A DNA stretch of 17,622 nt from JACPSX01 sp035288405 [NCBI: bacterium] (lineage in GTDB: Bacteria > JACPSX01). A model generated the notes under the pieces. The model saw only the letters and a program-made list of their open reading frames with translations. It did no database searches and was not told where the DNA came from. Made by a program: the position numbers and the translations under genes. Below, piece after piece: positions 1 through 8,474 of the stretch (positions are counted from its first letter, which is position 1; each line of letters opens with the position of its first letter). The stretch covers positions 1-17,622 of the forward strand of contig DATEAK010000157.1 in the NCBI GenBank assembly GCA_035288405.1, in the 5' to 3' direction.

Positions 1-757
<757 letters not shown>

Positions 758-2044
758 TTACTGAGAGAGACTGTGCAAAGCCCGCTCGCTGGCCTCGAGG
801 GTTTTCTCGACTTCCCGCTCCGTGTGGGCCATCGAAACGAAGAGAGCCTCAAACTGCGAGGGAGGCAGGTAAATCCCCTCCTCAAGCATGACTCGAAAAT
901 AGCGGCTGAATCTTTCCGTGTCAGCACTCTTGGCACTGTCGTAATCGGTTACCTTTTTCTGAGTAAAGAAAAGGGTGAACAGGGATCCCACCCGGTTCAA
1001 CTGACAAGGGATCCGAAATTCCTGCAGTTGGTCTTGGAGACCCCGGCAGAGCTGCCCCGTAATTTGGTCGATGTGGGCATAAACCGCATCATCTTCCAAT
1101 AGCTCCAACGTCTTGAGTCCGGCTGCCACCGCCAAAGGATTTCCGGAAAGCGTCCCGGCCTGGTAGACCGGACCGGAAGGGGCTACGATTTCCATGATCT
1201 GCCGCTTCCCGCCATAGGCCCCGACGGGGAGTCCTCCTCCGATGATTTTGCCCAGGCAAGTCATGTCCGGAATCACACCATAGACCGACTGCGCACCGCC
1301 GAACGCCAGACGAAATCCGGTAATCACTTCGTCAAAGATGAGCAAGACACCATATTGAGAAGTGAGATCTCTCAGCCCCTGAAGGTAACCGGGTGCCGGA
1401 GGAATTACCCCCATGTTGCCGGCTACGGGCTCCACGATCAGGCAGGCGATTTGGCCCGCTTCTTTTCGAAGCACCTGTTCTACAGCAGCCAGATCGTTGT
1501 AAGGAACGGTGAGGGTCAGTTGAGCCAGTGCGGCGGGGACTCCCGGGCTGTCGGGAATTCCCAGCGTGATGGCGCCGGAACCCGCTTTGACGAGCATTGA
1601 ATTGTCGTGACCATGGTAGCAGCCGGCCATTTTCAGAATCTTATCCTTTCCGGTATACGCCCGGGCTACCCGAATCGCACTAATCACCGCCTCGGTTCCT
1701 GAATTCACCAGCCGTACCATCTCCACGGACGGAACGCCTTGCACGATTTTTTGAGCCAAGAGCACTTCATTTTCCGTGGGGGCACCGAAGCTGGTTCCCC
1801 TGTCCGCCGCATCCTTGATGGCGGCGATCACTTCGGGATGGGCGTGACCCAGAATCATGGGACCCCAGGAGCCCACGTAATCGATGTAGGATTTCCCGTC
1901 CACATCGAAGATCTGGCATCCGCCCGCCCTGGCGACAAATACCGGGTCCCTGCCGACAGATTTAAAAGCTCTCACCGGGCTGTTTACCCCGCCGGGAATC
2001 ACCTGCCGGGCCTGAGAAAAAAGGTCTCTCGATCGTTCAGACAT
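758..2044 (-). CDS. hemL: Glutamate-1-semialdehyde 2,1-aminomutase
   Basis: This PLP enzyme moves the amino group of glutamate-1-semialdehyde to give 5-aminolevulinate, the second step of the C5 pathway to haem and other tetrapyrroles. The 428-residue product has the normal family length. It shows the N-terminal PGGVNSPVRAF (17-27), NSGTEA (114-119) for cofactor phosphate contact, CYHGHDNS (142-149), FDEVITGFR (237-245) with the Asp that contacts the pyridine nitrogen, and the Schiff-base lysine K266 in LGKIIGGGLPVGAYGG. These separate it from ordinary class III aminotransferases, together with its closest family pattern GSW at 58-60. The ATG at 2044 follows the mtnP stop by 9 bases, consistent with one transcript. 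Its presence implies tetrapyrrole synthesis from glutamyl-tRNA; hemA is not in the window. Confidence 0.97.
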   Translation of the reverse strand: MSERSRDLFSQARQVIPGGVNSPVRAFKSVGRDPVFVARAGGCQIFDVDGKSYIDYVGSWGPMILGHAHPEVIAAIKDAADRGTSFGAPTENEVLLAQKIVQGVPSVEMVRLVNSGTEAVISAIRVARAYTGKDKILKMAGCYHGHDNSMLVKAGSGAITLGIPDSPGVPAALAQLTLTVPYNDLAAVEQVLRKEAGQIACLIVEPVAGNMGVIPPAPGYLQGLRDLTSQYGVLLIFDEVITGFRLAFGGAQSVYGVIPDMTCLGKIIGGGLPVGAYGGKRQIMEIVAPSGPVYQAGTLSGNPLAVAAGLKTLELLEDDAVYAHIDQITGQLCRGLQDQLQEFRIPCQLNRVGSLFTLFFTQKKVTDYDSAKSADTERFSRYFRVMLEEGIYLPPSQFEALFVSMAHTEREVEKTLEASERALHSLSQ

Positions 2045-2053
2045 GAAGGCACC

Positions 2054-2920
2054 TTAATTGGTTAAGTACTTATCGAGCAAAGGAGCAAGTTCCAAGCGCG
2101 CGGTGGCCGGAATCTTGTCTCGCGCTGTGATGATGGCATCCTTCAGAGCATGGGCGCAGCCACAGGTCCGATCCGCAGGAATCAGTCCCACGGCTCTGCG
2201 CACGATCTTCTGAGCCTGGAGAACGTTTCTGTTCAAGGTCTCGATGACTATCTCCACCGTTACGTCCTTGGACCCTTCGTGCCAACAATCATAATCGGTG
2301 ACCAGAGCCAGCGTGGAATAGCAGAGTTCCGCTTCCCGGGCCAGCCGCGCCTCCGGCAGATTTGTCATGCCGATCACGTCGACTCCCCACTGCCGGAAAA
2401 TGCGGGACTCGGCTCGAGTGGAAAACTGGGGGCCTTCAATGCACAGATAAACCCCTCGATCATGCACCTTCGCTCCCTCTTCCCCTGCGGCACGCGCCAG
2501 GATCCGGCAAAGATCCGTGCAAACGGGATCTGCAAAGCCCACATGAACGACAAGCCCCCCGCCGAAAAAAGTCGAAGGCCTGCCATGGGTTCGATCGAAA
2601 AACTGGTCCGGTATTACGATGTGTCCGGGAGCGATCCCTTCTTTCATACTACCCACGGCACTGACCGAGATCACCCGCTCCACGCCGAGCAACTTGAAGC
2701 CGAACAGGTTCGCCCGGAAATTGAGTTCCGAGGGCATGATTCGATGGCCTCTTCCGTGCCTGGGCAGAAAGACCACATCTGTACCCCCCAGAGAGCCCAC
2801 CACGTACTCATCCGAGGGGTCCCCGAAAGGGGTCGAAAGGGTCTTCCGCTCCGCAACGGTAAAGCCGGGCATTTCGTAGAGCCCGCTTCCCCCGATAATG
2901 CCAATCCTCGGCGCGCCCAA
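2054..2920 (-). CDS. mtnP: S-methyl-5'-thioadenosine phosphorylase
   Basis: MTA phosphorylase splits methylthioadenosine with phosphate into adenine and methylthioribose-1-phosphate, starting methionine salvage. The 288-residue protein shows the family hallmarks: IIGGSGLYE (8-16), FLPRHGRGH (51-59) for phosphate, the VSAVGS segment (86-91), IEGPQFSTRAES (161-172), GMTNLPEARLAREAELCY (184-201) and the TDYDCWH segment (208-214). Asp209 and Asp211 match the pair that reads the 6-amino group of adenine in human MTAP, which favours methylthioadenosine over methylthioinosine. The start is a TTG at 2920: AAGGAG lies 6 bases upstream and a sigma70-like promoter lies just beyond. No other methionine-salvage gene (mtnA, B, C, D) is nearby, so the product's fate is not shown here. 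It is the first gene of the mtnP-hemL-eno set. Confidence 0.95.
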   Translation of the reverse strand: MGAPRIGIIGGSGLYEMPGFTVAERKTLSTPFGDPSDEYVVGSLGGTDVVFLPRHGRGHRIMPSELNFRANLFGFKLLGVERVISVSAVGSMKEGIAPGHIVIPDQFFDRTHGRPSTFFGGGLVVHVGFADPVCTDLCRILARAAGEEGAKVHDRGVYLCIEGPQFSTRAESRIFRQWGVDVIGMTNLPEARLAREAELCYSTLALVTDYDCWHEGSKDVTVEIVIETLNRNVLQAQKIVRRAVGLIPADRTCGCAHALKDAIITARDKIPATARLELAPLLDKYLTN

Positions 2921-2947
2921 TTCCCACTCCTTCCAGTTGATTTTTAA

Positions 2948-2976
2948 ACTCTAACATCCTATCCCCAGGGAATCAA
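2948..2976 (-). promoter_or_regulatory. Probable sigma70-type promoter for mtnP-hemL-eno
   Basis: On the minus strand TTGATT (2971-2976) and TAGAGT (2948-2953) are separated by exactly 17 bases; each box matches four of six consensus positions. Transcription would begin near 2941, about 20 bases before the TTG start of mtnP, leaving just enough room for its strong AAGGAG ribosome site. No transcript data; this rests on pattern and position. Confidence 0.55.
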
Positions 2977-3060
2977 GCCCTTTGAAATTCACTCGGGACA
3001 ACTTCCTACGGACTCAACGATCCCAAAACGAGATCCTGCCTTTCTCCAAAACGTCGCTGG

Positions 3061-3106
3061 GGAATGTCACAGACTGTGGTCCCATATAACAGGGTGTGAC
3101 CTTTCC
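3061..3106. repeat. Imperfect inverted repeat between divergent promoters
   Basis: The segment from GGAATGTCAC (3061-3070) to GTGACCTTTCC (3096-3106) forms an inverted repeat with one mismatch and one bulge. Inside the left arm is a smaller perfect one, CACAG-A-CTGTG (3068-3078). It lies between the minus-strand mtnP promoter and the plus-strand promoter near 3152-3177, where a shared operator would be expected. It could equally be chance. The rest of the 2921-3200 gap shows no gene and no terminator that I can defend. Confidence 0.3.
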
Positions 3107-3151
3107 CGCCCCTAAAAGAGAGGAAAAAAGCCTGCACAAGTAGAACGCTCG

Positions 3152-3177
3152 TTGACCCGGAGGGGAGATGCTATAAT
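3152..3177 (+). promoter_or_regulatory. Possible promoter with perfect -10 box for the small ORF
   Basis: A perfect TATAAT (3172-3177) is preceded by TTGACC (3152-3157), but the spacer is 14 bases, shorter than the usual 16-18; a poorer TCGTTG would give 17. Transcription would start near 3184, immediately before the GGAGGT at 3185-3190, so the mRNA leader would be only about 17 bases. Alternatively the real promoter lies further upstream. Confidence 0.4.
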
Positions 3178-3200
3178 TGCTCTCGGAGGTGATTAAACCA

Positions 3201-3395
3201 ATGCAACTGCTCAGTAGGAAACCCGAAGTCGTTGATCTGTCCAGTCCGGAGTGGAGCGAAGCTCTGCGAAGGGTCCTTTCGATTCCGCAAGAAGAGCGCG
3301 AGATTCTGAAAACCAAGCCATGGGACCTCGTTCTCGATGTCTGGACCTATTTCAAAGGCTATTGCCGAAGAACTCTCCATGTCAAACAGGCCTAG
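3201..3395 (+). CDS. Small hypothetical protein, 64 residues
   Basis: I do not recognise this protein. The reading frame could open at a TTG at 3177 (72 residues), but I chose the ATG at 3201 because GGAGGTGAT (3185-3193) sits at ribosome-site distance from it and the TTG overlaps the -10 box. The predicted product is soluble and charged, with two Trp in WSEALRR and KPWDLVLDVW; the middle (about residues 20-40) looks helical. There is one Cys near the C-terminus and no membrane segment or signal peptide. A dedicated ribosome site and a promoter-like sequence argue for a real gene; the 66-base gap to the DUF2520 gene on the same strand suggests co-transcription. No function is proposed. Confidence 0.55.
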   Translation: MQLLSRKPEVVDLSSPEWSEALRRVLSIPQEEREILKTKPWDLVLDVWTYFKGYCRRTLHVKQA

Positions 3396-3464
3396 TCCTA
3401 CTCCCTCTCTCCCTATTCTAGAGGCCCCCTTCCTATGCTTTGAAACGGGCTCTCCCTGCCCGTG

Positions 3465-4343
3465 ATGCCTACCAAAACCTTTTCCATCATCGGGGCGGGC
3501 ACCGTCGGAACCGCAATCGGGTGCCTACTAGCCCGTGAAGGATACCAGCCGGTGGGAGTCGCGAGCCGCCGGCTGGGCCCCGCCCGCAAGGCCGCCCAGC
3601 GCATGGGTGCCCGGTCCTATTCGACGATCCCGGACGATGTTGTCCGGGGATCCGGCTACGTTTTCATTGCCACACCGGATCGGGCCATATCCCAGGTATC
3701 TCAAAAGCTTCTCTCCTCAGGATCATTAGCCCCAGGTTCTCTCTTGGCGCATTTCAGCGGGGCCCATTCCTGGGAGATTTTGGGCCCTTGCCGGGAGGCG
3801 GGGGTTCACGGTGCGTCCCTGCATCCTCTCTACACGTTCCCCAGCGTGGACTCCGCGATCCAATCGATGAACTCCATCTGGTTTACGCTAGAGGGAGATT
3901 CTGGAGGAGTCCGACTGGCTCGCCCCATCGTGCTGGCCCTTGGCGGGAAGATTTTGAACCTTCCCAAAGTATTGACCAAACCTCTCTACCACGGGGCTGC
4001 ATCCAGCGCTTCGAATTTTCTCGTCGCTCTCATCTCTTATAGTGTCCGCATTCTTCAGTCCGGAGGGCTGGGACAAAAAGCGGCCCTTCGTGCCTTGTTT
4101 CCTTTGATACGGGCCACTGTTGACAATGTGGAGCATCTAGGGCCGGCGCGGGCTCTAACGGGGCCCATCGCCCGGGGTGATGTGGAGACAGTCGCTGCGC
4201 AACTGCATGCTTTAGATCAACATGCGCCCGAACTCGGCTCTCTCTTCCGGGCCCTTGCGTTGTATACGGTTGGGGTAGCCCGTGAAAAAGGATCACTGGC
4301 AAGGGAAAAGGAGCGAGAACTTCTCAAACTGCTTCACACTTAA
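3465..4343 (+). CDS. Rossmann-fold and DUF2520 domain protein (NAD(P)-dependent dehydrogenase-like)
   Basis: The 292-residue protein begins with a nucleotide-binding Rossmann core: the FSIIGAGTVGTAIG segment (6-19) carries GxGxxG, and VASRR near the end of the second strand suggests NADP preference (inference). The second half, with SGAHSW, HPLYTFP and the HGAASSASNFLVAL helix, is the DUF2520 pattern that follows a Rossmann domain in this family and resembles the C-terminal domain of ketopantoate and 6-phosphogluconate dehydrogenase relatives. The substrate is not established for the family to my knowledge. The start is ambiguous: GTG at 3462 and ATG at 3465 are adjacent, neither has a good ribosome site, and an in-frame stop at 3441 limits extension. 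It ends tail to tail with asd, sharing a TTAA. Confidence 0.85.
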   Translation: MPTKTFSIIGAGTVGTAIGCLLAREGYQPVGVASRRLGPARKAAQRMGARSYSTIPDDVVRGSGYVFIATPDRAISQVSQKLLSSGSLAPGSLLAHFSGAHSWEILGPCREAGVHGASLHPLYTFPSVDSAIQSMNSIWFTLEGDSGGVRLARPIVLALGGKILNLPKVLTKPLYHGAASSASNFLVALISYSVRILQSGGLGQKAALRALFPLIRATVDNVEHLGPARALTGPIARGDVETVAAQLHALDQHAPELGSLFRALALYTVGVAREKGSLAREKERELLKLLHT

Positions 4344-5344
4344 GAGATGAGCAACTCGGCGATCTGGATGGCGTTTGTTGCAGCCCCCTTGCGAAGGTTG
4401 TCGGCGACGACCCACAGATTCAGCCCATTGGGAATCGAGTAGTCCTCCCGAATTCTCCCTACGTAGACCGGGTCGGTGCCGGCCGCATCGAGGGCCAGAG
4501 GGTAGCAGTTTTGGCGAGGGTCATCCACAACCACCACACCCGGGGCACGTCGAAGAATCTCTCGAGCCTCAGAGGCAGTCAATTTGCGCTCGGTTTCAAT
4601 GTTGACGGATTCCGAGTGCCCGTAGACGACGGGAACCCGAACCGTCGTGGCCGTCACTGCAATCGACTCATCCTCCATGATCTTTTGGGTTTCCTTGATC
4701 ATCTTGGTTTCTTCTTTGGTGTACCCCTGATCATCAAAGACGTCGATATGAGGCAGGCAGTTGAACATGATGGGATGCGGGAAGACTTTTTTCTCCAAGG
4801 GATCTCCCTTGAGTAAGCTGCGGGCCTGATCGAGAAGCTCGTTGATGGCTTTCTGCCCGGCTCCCGAGACCGACTGATAGGTGGATACGACGATCCGGCG
4901 GATTCGCGCTTGATCGTGCAGGGGCTTGAGCGCCACGACCATCTGGATGGTGGAACAGTTGGGGTTCGCGATAATCCCCTGGTGCTTTTTCGCCGCGTGT
5001 GGATTTACCTCGGGGACGACCAGAGGAACATCGAGTCGCATCCGAAACGCGTTGCTGTTGTCGATCACCACCGCGCCAGAGGACACTGCAAACGGGGCGA
5101 ATTCCTCGCTACGGGACCCTCCGGCAGAGAACAGTGCAAATTCAACTCCCCGGAAGGATTCAGCAGTGAGCTTCTCCACCGCGATTTTTTCCCCTCGAAA
5201 CTCCAGCCGCGTTCCGACGGAGCGCTCCGAGGCCAGCAGCTTCAAGCTCCGGACTGGAAAGGACCGTTCCTCCAACACGGAGATCATGGTACGGCCCACG
5301 GCCCCTGTGGCCCCAGCCACAGCAACTGCATATCCCCGACTCAT
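4340..5344 (-). CDS. asd: Aspartate-semialdehyde dehydrogenase
   Basis: Asd reduces aspartyl-4-phosphate to aspartate-4-semialdehyde with NADPH, the branch point to lysine/diaminopimelate, threonine and methionine. The 334-residue product has family length. The N-terminal VAVAGATGAVGRTM (7-20) is the NADP-binding loop, DNSNAFR (95-101) and VPEVN (110-114) are conserved, and NPNCST (127-132) carries the catalytic Cys130. RVPVVYGHSE contains the catalytic His. The pattern is that of the shorter, Gram-positive/archaeal-like branch rather than the E. coli type. The ATG at 5344 has GGAGG 10 bases upstream and lies 29 bases after the leuD stop, so it belongs to the leuC-leuD-asd transcript. Its stop overlaps that of the convergent DUF2520 gene. 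Confidence 0.96.
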   Translation of the reverse strand: MSRGYAVAVAGATGAVGRTMISVLEERSFPVRSLKLLASERSVGTRLEFRGEKIAVEKLTAESFRGVEFALFSAGGSRSEEFAPFAVSSGAVVIDNSNAFRMRLDVPLVVPEVNPHAAKKHQGIIANPNCSTIQMVVALKPLHDQARIRRIVVSTYQSVSGAGQKAINELLDQARSLLKGDPLEKKVFPHPIMFNCLPHIDVFDDQGYTKEETKMIKETQKIMEDESIAVTATTVRVPVVYGHSESVNIETERKLTASEAREILRRAPGVVVVDDPRQNCYPLALDAAGTDPVYVGRIREDYSIPNGLNLWVVADNLRKGAATNAIQIAELLIS

Positions 5345-5373
5345 TCCACTTGCTCCTCCAACACTCGAAACAC

Positions 5374-5937
5374 TTATTTCAAAAGATCCGCATGCTTCTT
5401 TGCGTAGGCAAAAAGGTCTCCCGCCTCAAGAATCGGCAGGATATCTCCCAACGGCTTCAGCGGAAACCGCGCTCCCGTCGTCAAGACTCGCAACTCATTT
5501 TTCTTCAGATCCACTTCCCCTTCCTGACCCGTCTCAATACGTTCGAAGAGTGCTTCCGGAGTTTCATAAGGAATTAACCAACCACCATTCACCGCGTTGC
5601 GGAAAAAAATCCGAGCGTAAAACTCCGCCAACACAACCTCGATACCCGCAGCCGCCAGAGCAATCGGCGCATGTTCTCGTGAAGAGCCACAGCCGAAGTT
5701 CTTTCCGGCCACGATAATCGAGTACGGAGAGCGCCCGTTCTGCGGGTCGATAAACGGCACATGACCGTGCGGTAAACCTGCCTTCTCCATCGGAACGCTG
5801 GAAAGGGCGAATGTCCCGAGTTTCCGCTTTTCCTCGGGAATCGACGGATTCAAAACCAGATGCTGAGCGGGAATAATCTGGTCCGTGTCAATATCATCCC
5901 CAAGGACGTAAATGCGGCCGCGCACAAACTCTTTCAT
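5374..5937 (-). CDS. leuD: 3-isopropylmalate dehydratase small subunit (LeuD-like)
   Basis: This is the swivel subunit of isopropylmalate isomerase, which with LeuC converts 2-isopropylmalate to 3-isopropylmalate in leucine synthesis. The 187-residue protein shows GDDIDTDQIIPA (13-24), KNFGCGSSREHAP (79-91) and WLIPYE (about 120-125), all typical. The loop after IIPA reads QHLVLNPSIPEE, resembling the plant and green-sulfur-type small subunits more than E. coli LeuD. This loop governs substrate choice in the IPM/homoaconitase family, so a related substrate (homoaconitate, citramalate-pathway intermediate) cannot be excluded. It overlaps the leuC stop by ATGA, typical of translational coupling of the two subunits. 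Confidence 0.9.
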   Translation of the reverse strand: MKEFVRGRIYVLGDDIDTDQIIPAQHLVLNPSIPEEKRKLGTFALSSVPMEKAGLPHGHVPFIDPQNGRSPYSIIVAGKNFGCGSSREHAPIALAAAGIEVVLAEFYARIFFRNAVNGGWLIPYETPEALFERIETGQEGEVDLKKNELRVLTTGARFPLKPLGDILPILEAGDLFAYAKKHADLLK

Positions 5938-7241
5938 GCCTGTCCTCCCAGGAACTCCCGAGGATCCGTAACACGGCCGGTGATCGCGGAAGCAGCCACC
6001 GTGTATGGCGAAGCCAGATAGACCTGAGCCGTTTTTGATCCCATACGGCCCGGGAAATTTCGGTTCGTCGTCGAGATACAGACTTCGGACTTATTCAGCC
6101 TGCCCAGAGTATCCGCCGGTCCGCCCAGGCAGGCAGCACAGGATGGAGGCCCGACGTGACATCCGGCTTCCTGGAAAATCGTCTCCAGGAGTTTGCCATC
6201 AATCGTTTCCTTTTTCAGGGACCGAGCCACTTCCGAGGTTGCCGGCACAATGAAGGTATCCACCTTCACTTTGTTTCCCTTCAGGATCCGGGCTGCGGCT
6301 TTAAAATCGCCGGTCTTTCCACCGGTGCACGAGCCTATGTACGCTCGATCAAGTTTCACGTCTTTTAAGTCCCGAGCCGGAGAGTAATTATCCGGAGAAT
6401 GGGGCTTGGCCACTCCCGGCTCGATTTGGCGAGTCTTGTAAACCCGGGTGCTGTGGAAGTTGGCGCCCGAGTCATTCGTCACCACCTCAAAAGGCTGGTC
6501 GGTTCGCGCCCGAACGTAATTCAGGGTAACCTCATCGGGAGCAATGATTCCGTTCTTCCCCCCAGCCTCAATGACCATATTACATAGAGTCATCCTCTCC
6601 TCGATACCCAATGAGTAGACCCCGTCACCGCCAAATTCCATGGTCCGGTAAGTAGCCCCATCCACTCCGATATCTCCGATGACCTTCAGGATCAGATCCT
6701 TGGCCATCAGGTAGGGAGGCAATTCCCCTTCGAAGACAAACCGCATCGTCTCCGGGACTTTCAACCAAAGCTTGCCGGTGCCCAATACAAATCCGGCGTC
6801 CGTATTCCCTACCCCGGTGGCAAATTCTCCAAAAGCCCCGGCCGTGCAAGTATGAGAATCCGTGCCGAGTAATATCTCACCGGGGCGCGTGTGCCCTTCT
6901 TCAGGCAAAGCAATGTGGCAAACCCCTTTATATCGATCCGTCCCCACATCGTAGAAATGAGGGATTCCCTGCTCCCGGACGAATTCCCGCAGGACGTCCA
7001 CGTTCCGATGAGCCATCTTGTCCGCAGTGAATATGTAATGGTCCGGAATAATCACAACTTTGGAAGGGTCCCAGACTTTAGCCTGCCGCCCGAAATTCTC
7101 GTGGAAGACACCGATTGTCCCCGGCCCGCACACATCGTGGGTCATCAAAACATCGACACTGACCCAGATGTTATCCCCCGGAGAAATCTCGCGTTTCCCG
7201 GCTCTCCGAGCCAGAATTTTTTCGGTCATTGTCATCGTCAT
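5934..7241 (-). CDS. leuC: 3-isopropylmalate dehydratase large subunit (LeuC/homoaconitase family)
   Basis: This is the 4Fe-4S subunit of isopropylmalate isomerase. The 435-residue length and sequence fit the aconitase-superfamily branch that uses a separate small subunit. Iron-sulfur ligands are recognisable as Cys305 in YIGSCTGGK and Cys368/Cys371 in PPSCAACLGG; GTDSHTCTAGAFG (126-138), MEFGGDGV (201-208) and NRNFPGRMG (393-401) are further family motifs. GSCTGGK replaces the more usual SCTNGR, so the exact substrate (isopropylmalate or homoaconitate) is inferred mainly from pairing with leuD and closeness to asd. Three in-frame ATGs occur at 7241, 7235 and 7229; I chose the first because an AAAGG lies 7 bases before it. 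leuA and leuB are not in the window. Confidence 0.9.
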   Translation of the reverse strand: MTMTMTEKILARRAGKREISPGDNIWVSVDVLMTHDVCGPGTIGVFHENFGRQAKVWDPSKVVIIPDHYIFTADKMAHRNVDVLREFVREQGIPHFYDVGTDRYKGVCHIALPEEGHTRPGEILLGTDSHTCTAGAFGEFATGVGNTDAGFVLGTGKLWLKVPETMRFVFEGELPPYLMAKDLILKVIGDIGVDGATYRTMEFGGDGVYSLGIEERMTLCNMVIEAGGKNGIIAPDEVTLNYVRARTDQPFEVVTNDSGANFHSTRVYKTRQIEPGVAKPHSPDNYSPARDLKDVKLDRAYIGSCTGGKTGDFKAAARILKGNKVKVDTFIVPATSEVARSLKKETIDGKLLETIFQEAGCHVGPPSCAACLGGPADTLGRLNKSEVCISTTNRNFPGRMGSKTAQVYLASPYTVAASAITGRVTDPREFLGGQA

Positions 7242-7275
7242 CGCGCACCCTTTCTGCCGAGTTCACAGTTTCATT

Positions 7276-7305
7276 AGGGTACTCGATGAGGGCGTAGAAA
7301 ATCAA
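7276..7305 (-). promoter_or_regulatory. Weak candidate promoter for leuC-leuD-asd
   Basis: In the 100-base gap between the HD-GYP stop and leuC, the minus strand shows TTGATT (7300-7305) and, 18 bases on, TACCCT (7276-7281), a poor -10 box. No terminator hairpin is visible in the gap, so read-through from the signalling genes is also possible. Confidence 0.25.
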
Positions 7306-7341
7306 GGGCGAATCGTTGCCGCCGTCCTGTTGCAGTGCCGG

Positions 7342-8457
7342 TTAGGATCCGTTTCCCATCCGGTAGACATTGTGGGTTATAAAGAGATCGACGATCTTGG
7401 GATCAAACTGGGTACTCTGCTCACTCCGTAGTGTCTCCAGAGCCTGCTGCAGGGTGCGGGCCTTCCGATACGGCCGTTCCCTGCGCATCGCATCGTAGGC
7501 ATCGGCGACGGCGGCAATCCGGGCCGTTATCGGGATTTCTTCCCCTCGCAATCCCTGAGGATACCCCTTGCCGTCGAAGCGCTCATGATGGAAAAGGATC
7601 ACATCCAGGGTATCGCGCAGAAATTCAATCCCCCGCACGATTCTGGCCCCGATCAGCGGATGTTCTTTTACGGCATTGTACTCCTCGGGAGTCAGCGGTC
7701 CGGGCTTGTTCAACAGGGCCTCCGCAATCCCGATTTTGCCAATGTCATGAAGAAAAGTGGCATATTCCAAGACCTCCAGATCGTCCTTGCTGAAACTCAG
7801 GTGACGGGCAATCCCCCTGGCATAAATACTGACCCGTTTGCAGTGGCCCTCGGTATAAGCGTCTTTCGCCTCAATGGCCTCGGCCAGGGCTTTCACAGAA
7901 TCCATGTTCGCTTTCCTGAGCTCTGCATTGACCCTTTCCAGTTCCCGGGTTTTAATCTCCAGTTGCACCGTACGATCCTCGACCATGCGTTCCAGGTTGC
8001 CCCGGTAGGTGACGTTTTCCTCCTCCAATTGCCTCTGCCTCTCCAGCATTTTGCGGTGAACCAGGGCCTTCTGGACGGCGATCAGCAATTCCTCCTTCTT
8101 CAGCGGCTTTTTCAGATAGTCAAAGGCCCCCCGTTTCATCACCGTTACGGCCGTGTCCACATCGACAAAACCGGTCAGCATGAGCACCGGAATTTCCGGG
8201 TACGTGCTCACAACGTGGGAGAGCACGTCCAGACCGCTGAGACTGGCCATTTTGAAATCGCAAACACACACAGAGACGGAATATTCCTGCAGACTCTCCA
8301 GGGCTTCTTCCCCGCTGCCCGCCTCGACCAGATTATAGCCGGATTGCTTCAGGAGCAATCGGAGAGTCTCGCGGATACTCGGTTCGTCATCCACGATGAG
8401 AATCGTCTCCGGTTTGTCCTCGGGCAGCGGGCGGAATTTTCCTCGAGATGGCTTCAT
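7342..8457 (-). CDS. Response regulator with HD-GYP phosphodiesterase output
   Basis: Predicted cytoplasmic response regulator that hydrolyses c-di-GMP. Residues 18-135 form a receiver with acidic pair D23/D24, phospho-acceptor D67 in CDFKM, Thr95 and Lys117 (LKKP). A charged, coiled-coil-like helix (about 135-185) joins it to an HD-GYP domain (about 185-365). This contains HDIGKIGI with the HD at 237-238, KEHPLIG, HHERFDGKGYP with GYP at 298-300, and VADAYDAM followed by RPYRKA, so the metal and signature residues look complete. I chose ATG 8457 over an in-frame TTG at 8463, giving 371 residues; neither has a strong ribosome site, and the 17-base gap after the MBL gene suggests coupling. The architecture matches RpfG-like proteins. 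Last gene of the signalling cluster. Activity on 3',3'-cGAMP is a known alternative for some HD-GYPs. Confidence 0.93.
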   Translation of the reverse strand: MKPSRGKFRPLPEDKPETILIVDDEPSIRETLRLLLKQSGYNLVEAGSGEEALESLQEYSVSVCVCDFKMASLSGLDVLSHVVSTYPEIPVLMLTGFVDVDTAVTVMKRGAFDYLKKPLKKEELLIAVQKALVHRKMLERQRQLEEENVTYRGNLERMVEDRTVQLEIKTRELERVNAELRKANMDSVKALAEAIEAKDAYTEGHCKRVSIYARGIARHLSFSKDDLEVLEYATFLHDIGKIGIAEALLNKPGPLTPEEYNAVKEHPLIGARIVRGIEFLRDTLDVILFHHERFDGKGYPQGLRGEEIPITARIAAVADAYDAMRRERPYRKARTLQQALETLRSEQSTQFDPKIVDLFITHNVYRMGNGS

Positions 8458-8474
8458 ACGCAAAGATCCATGAG

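Noticed and set aside
3067-3099. TCACA and TGTGA half-sites suggesting a CRP site, given the cAMP genes nearby
   Set aside because: The half-sites are in reversed order and 23 bases apart, unlike TGTGA-N6-TCACA.
3014-3316. 100-codon minus-strand reading frame in the divergent intergenic region
   Set aside because: It overlaps the promoter and the better supported small plus-strand gene, has no ribosome site and no recognisable sequence.
8454-8471. Five-codon minus-strand ORF whose TGA overlaps the ATG of the receiver-HD-GYP gene
   Set aside because: It lacks its own ribosome site and is short enough to be chance; coupling to the phosphodiesterase gene explains translation as well.
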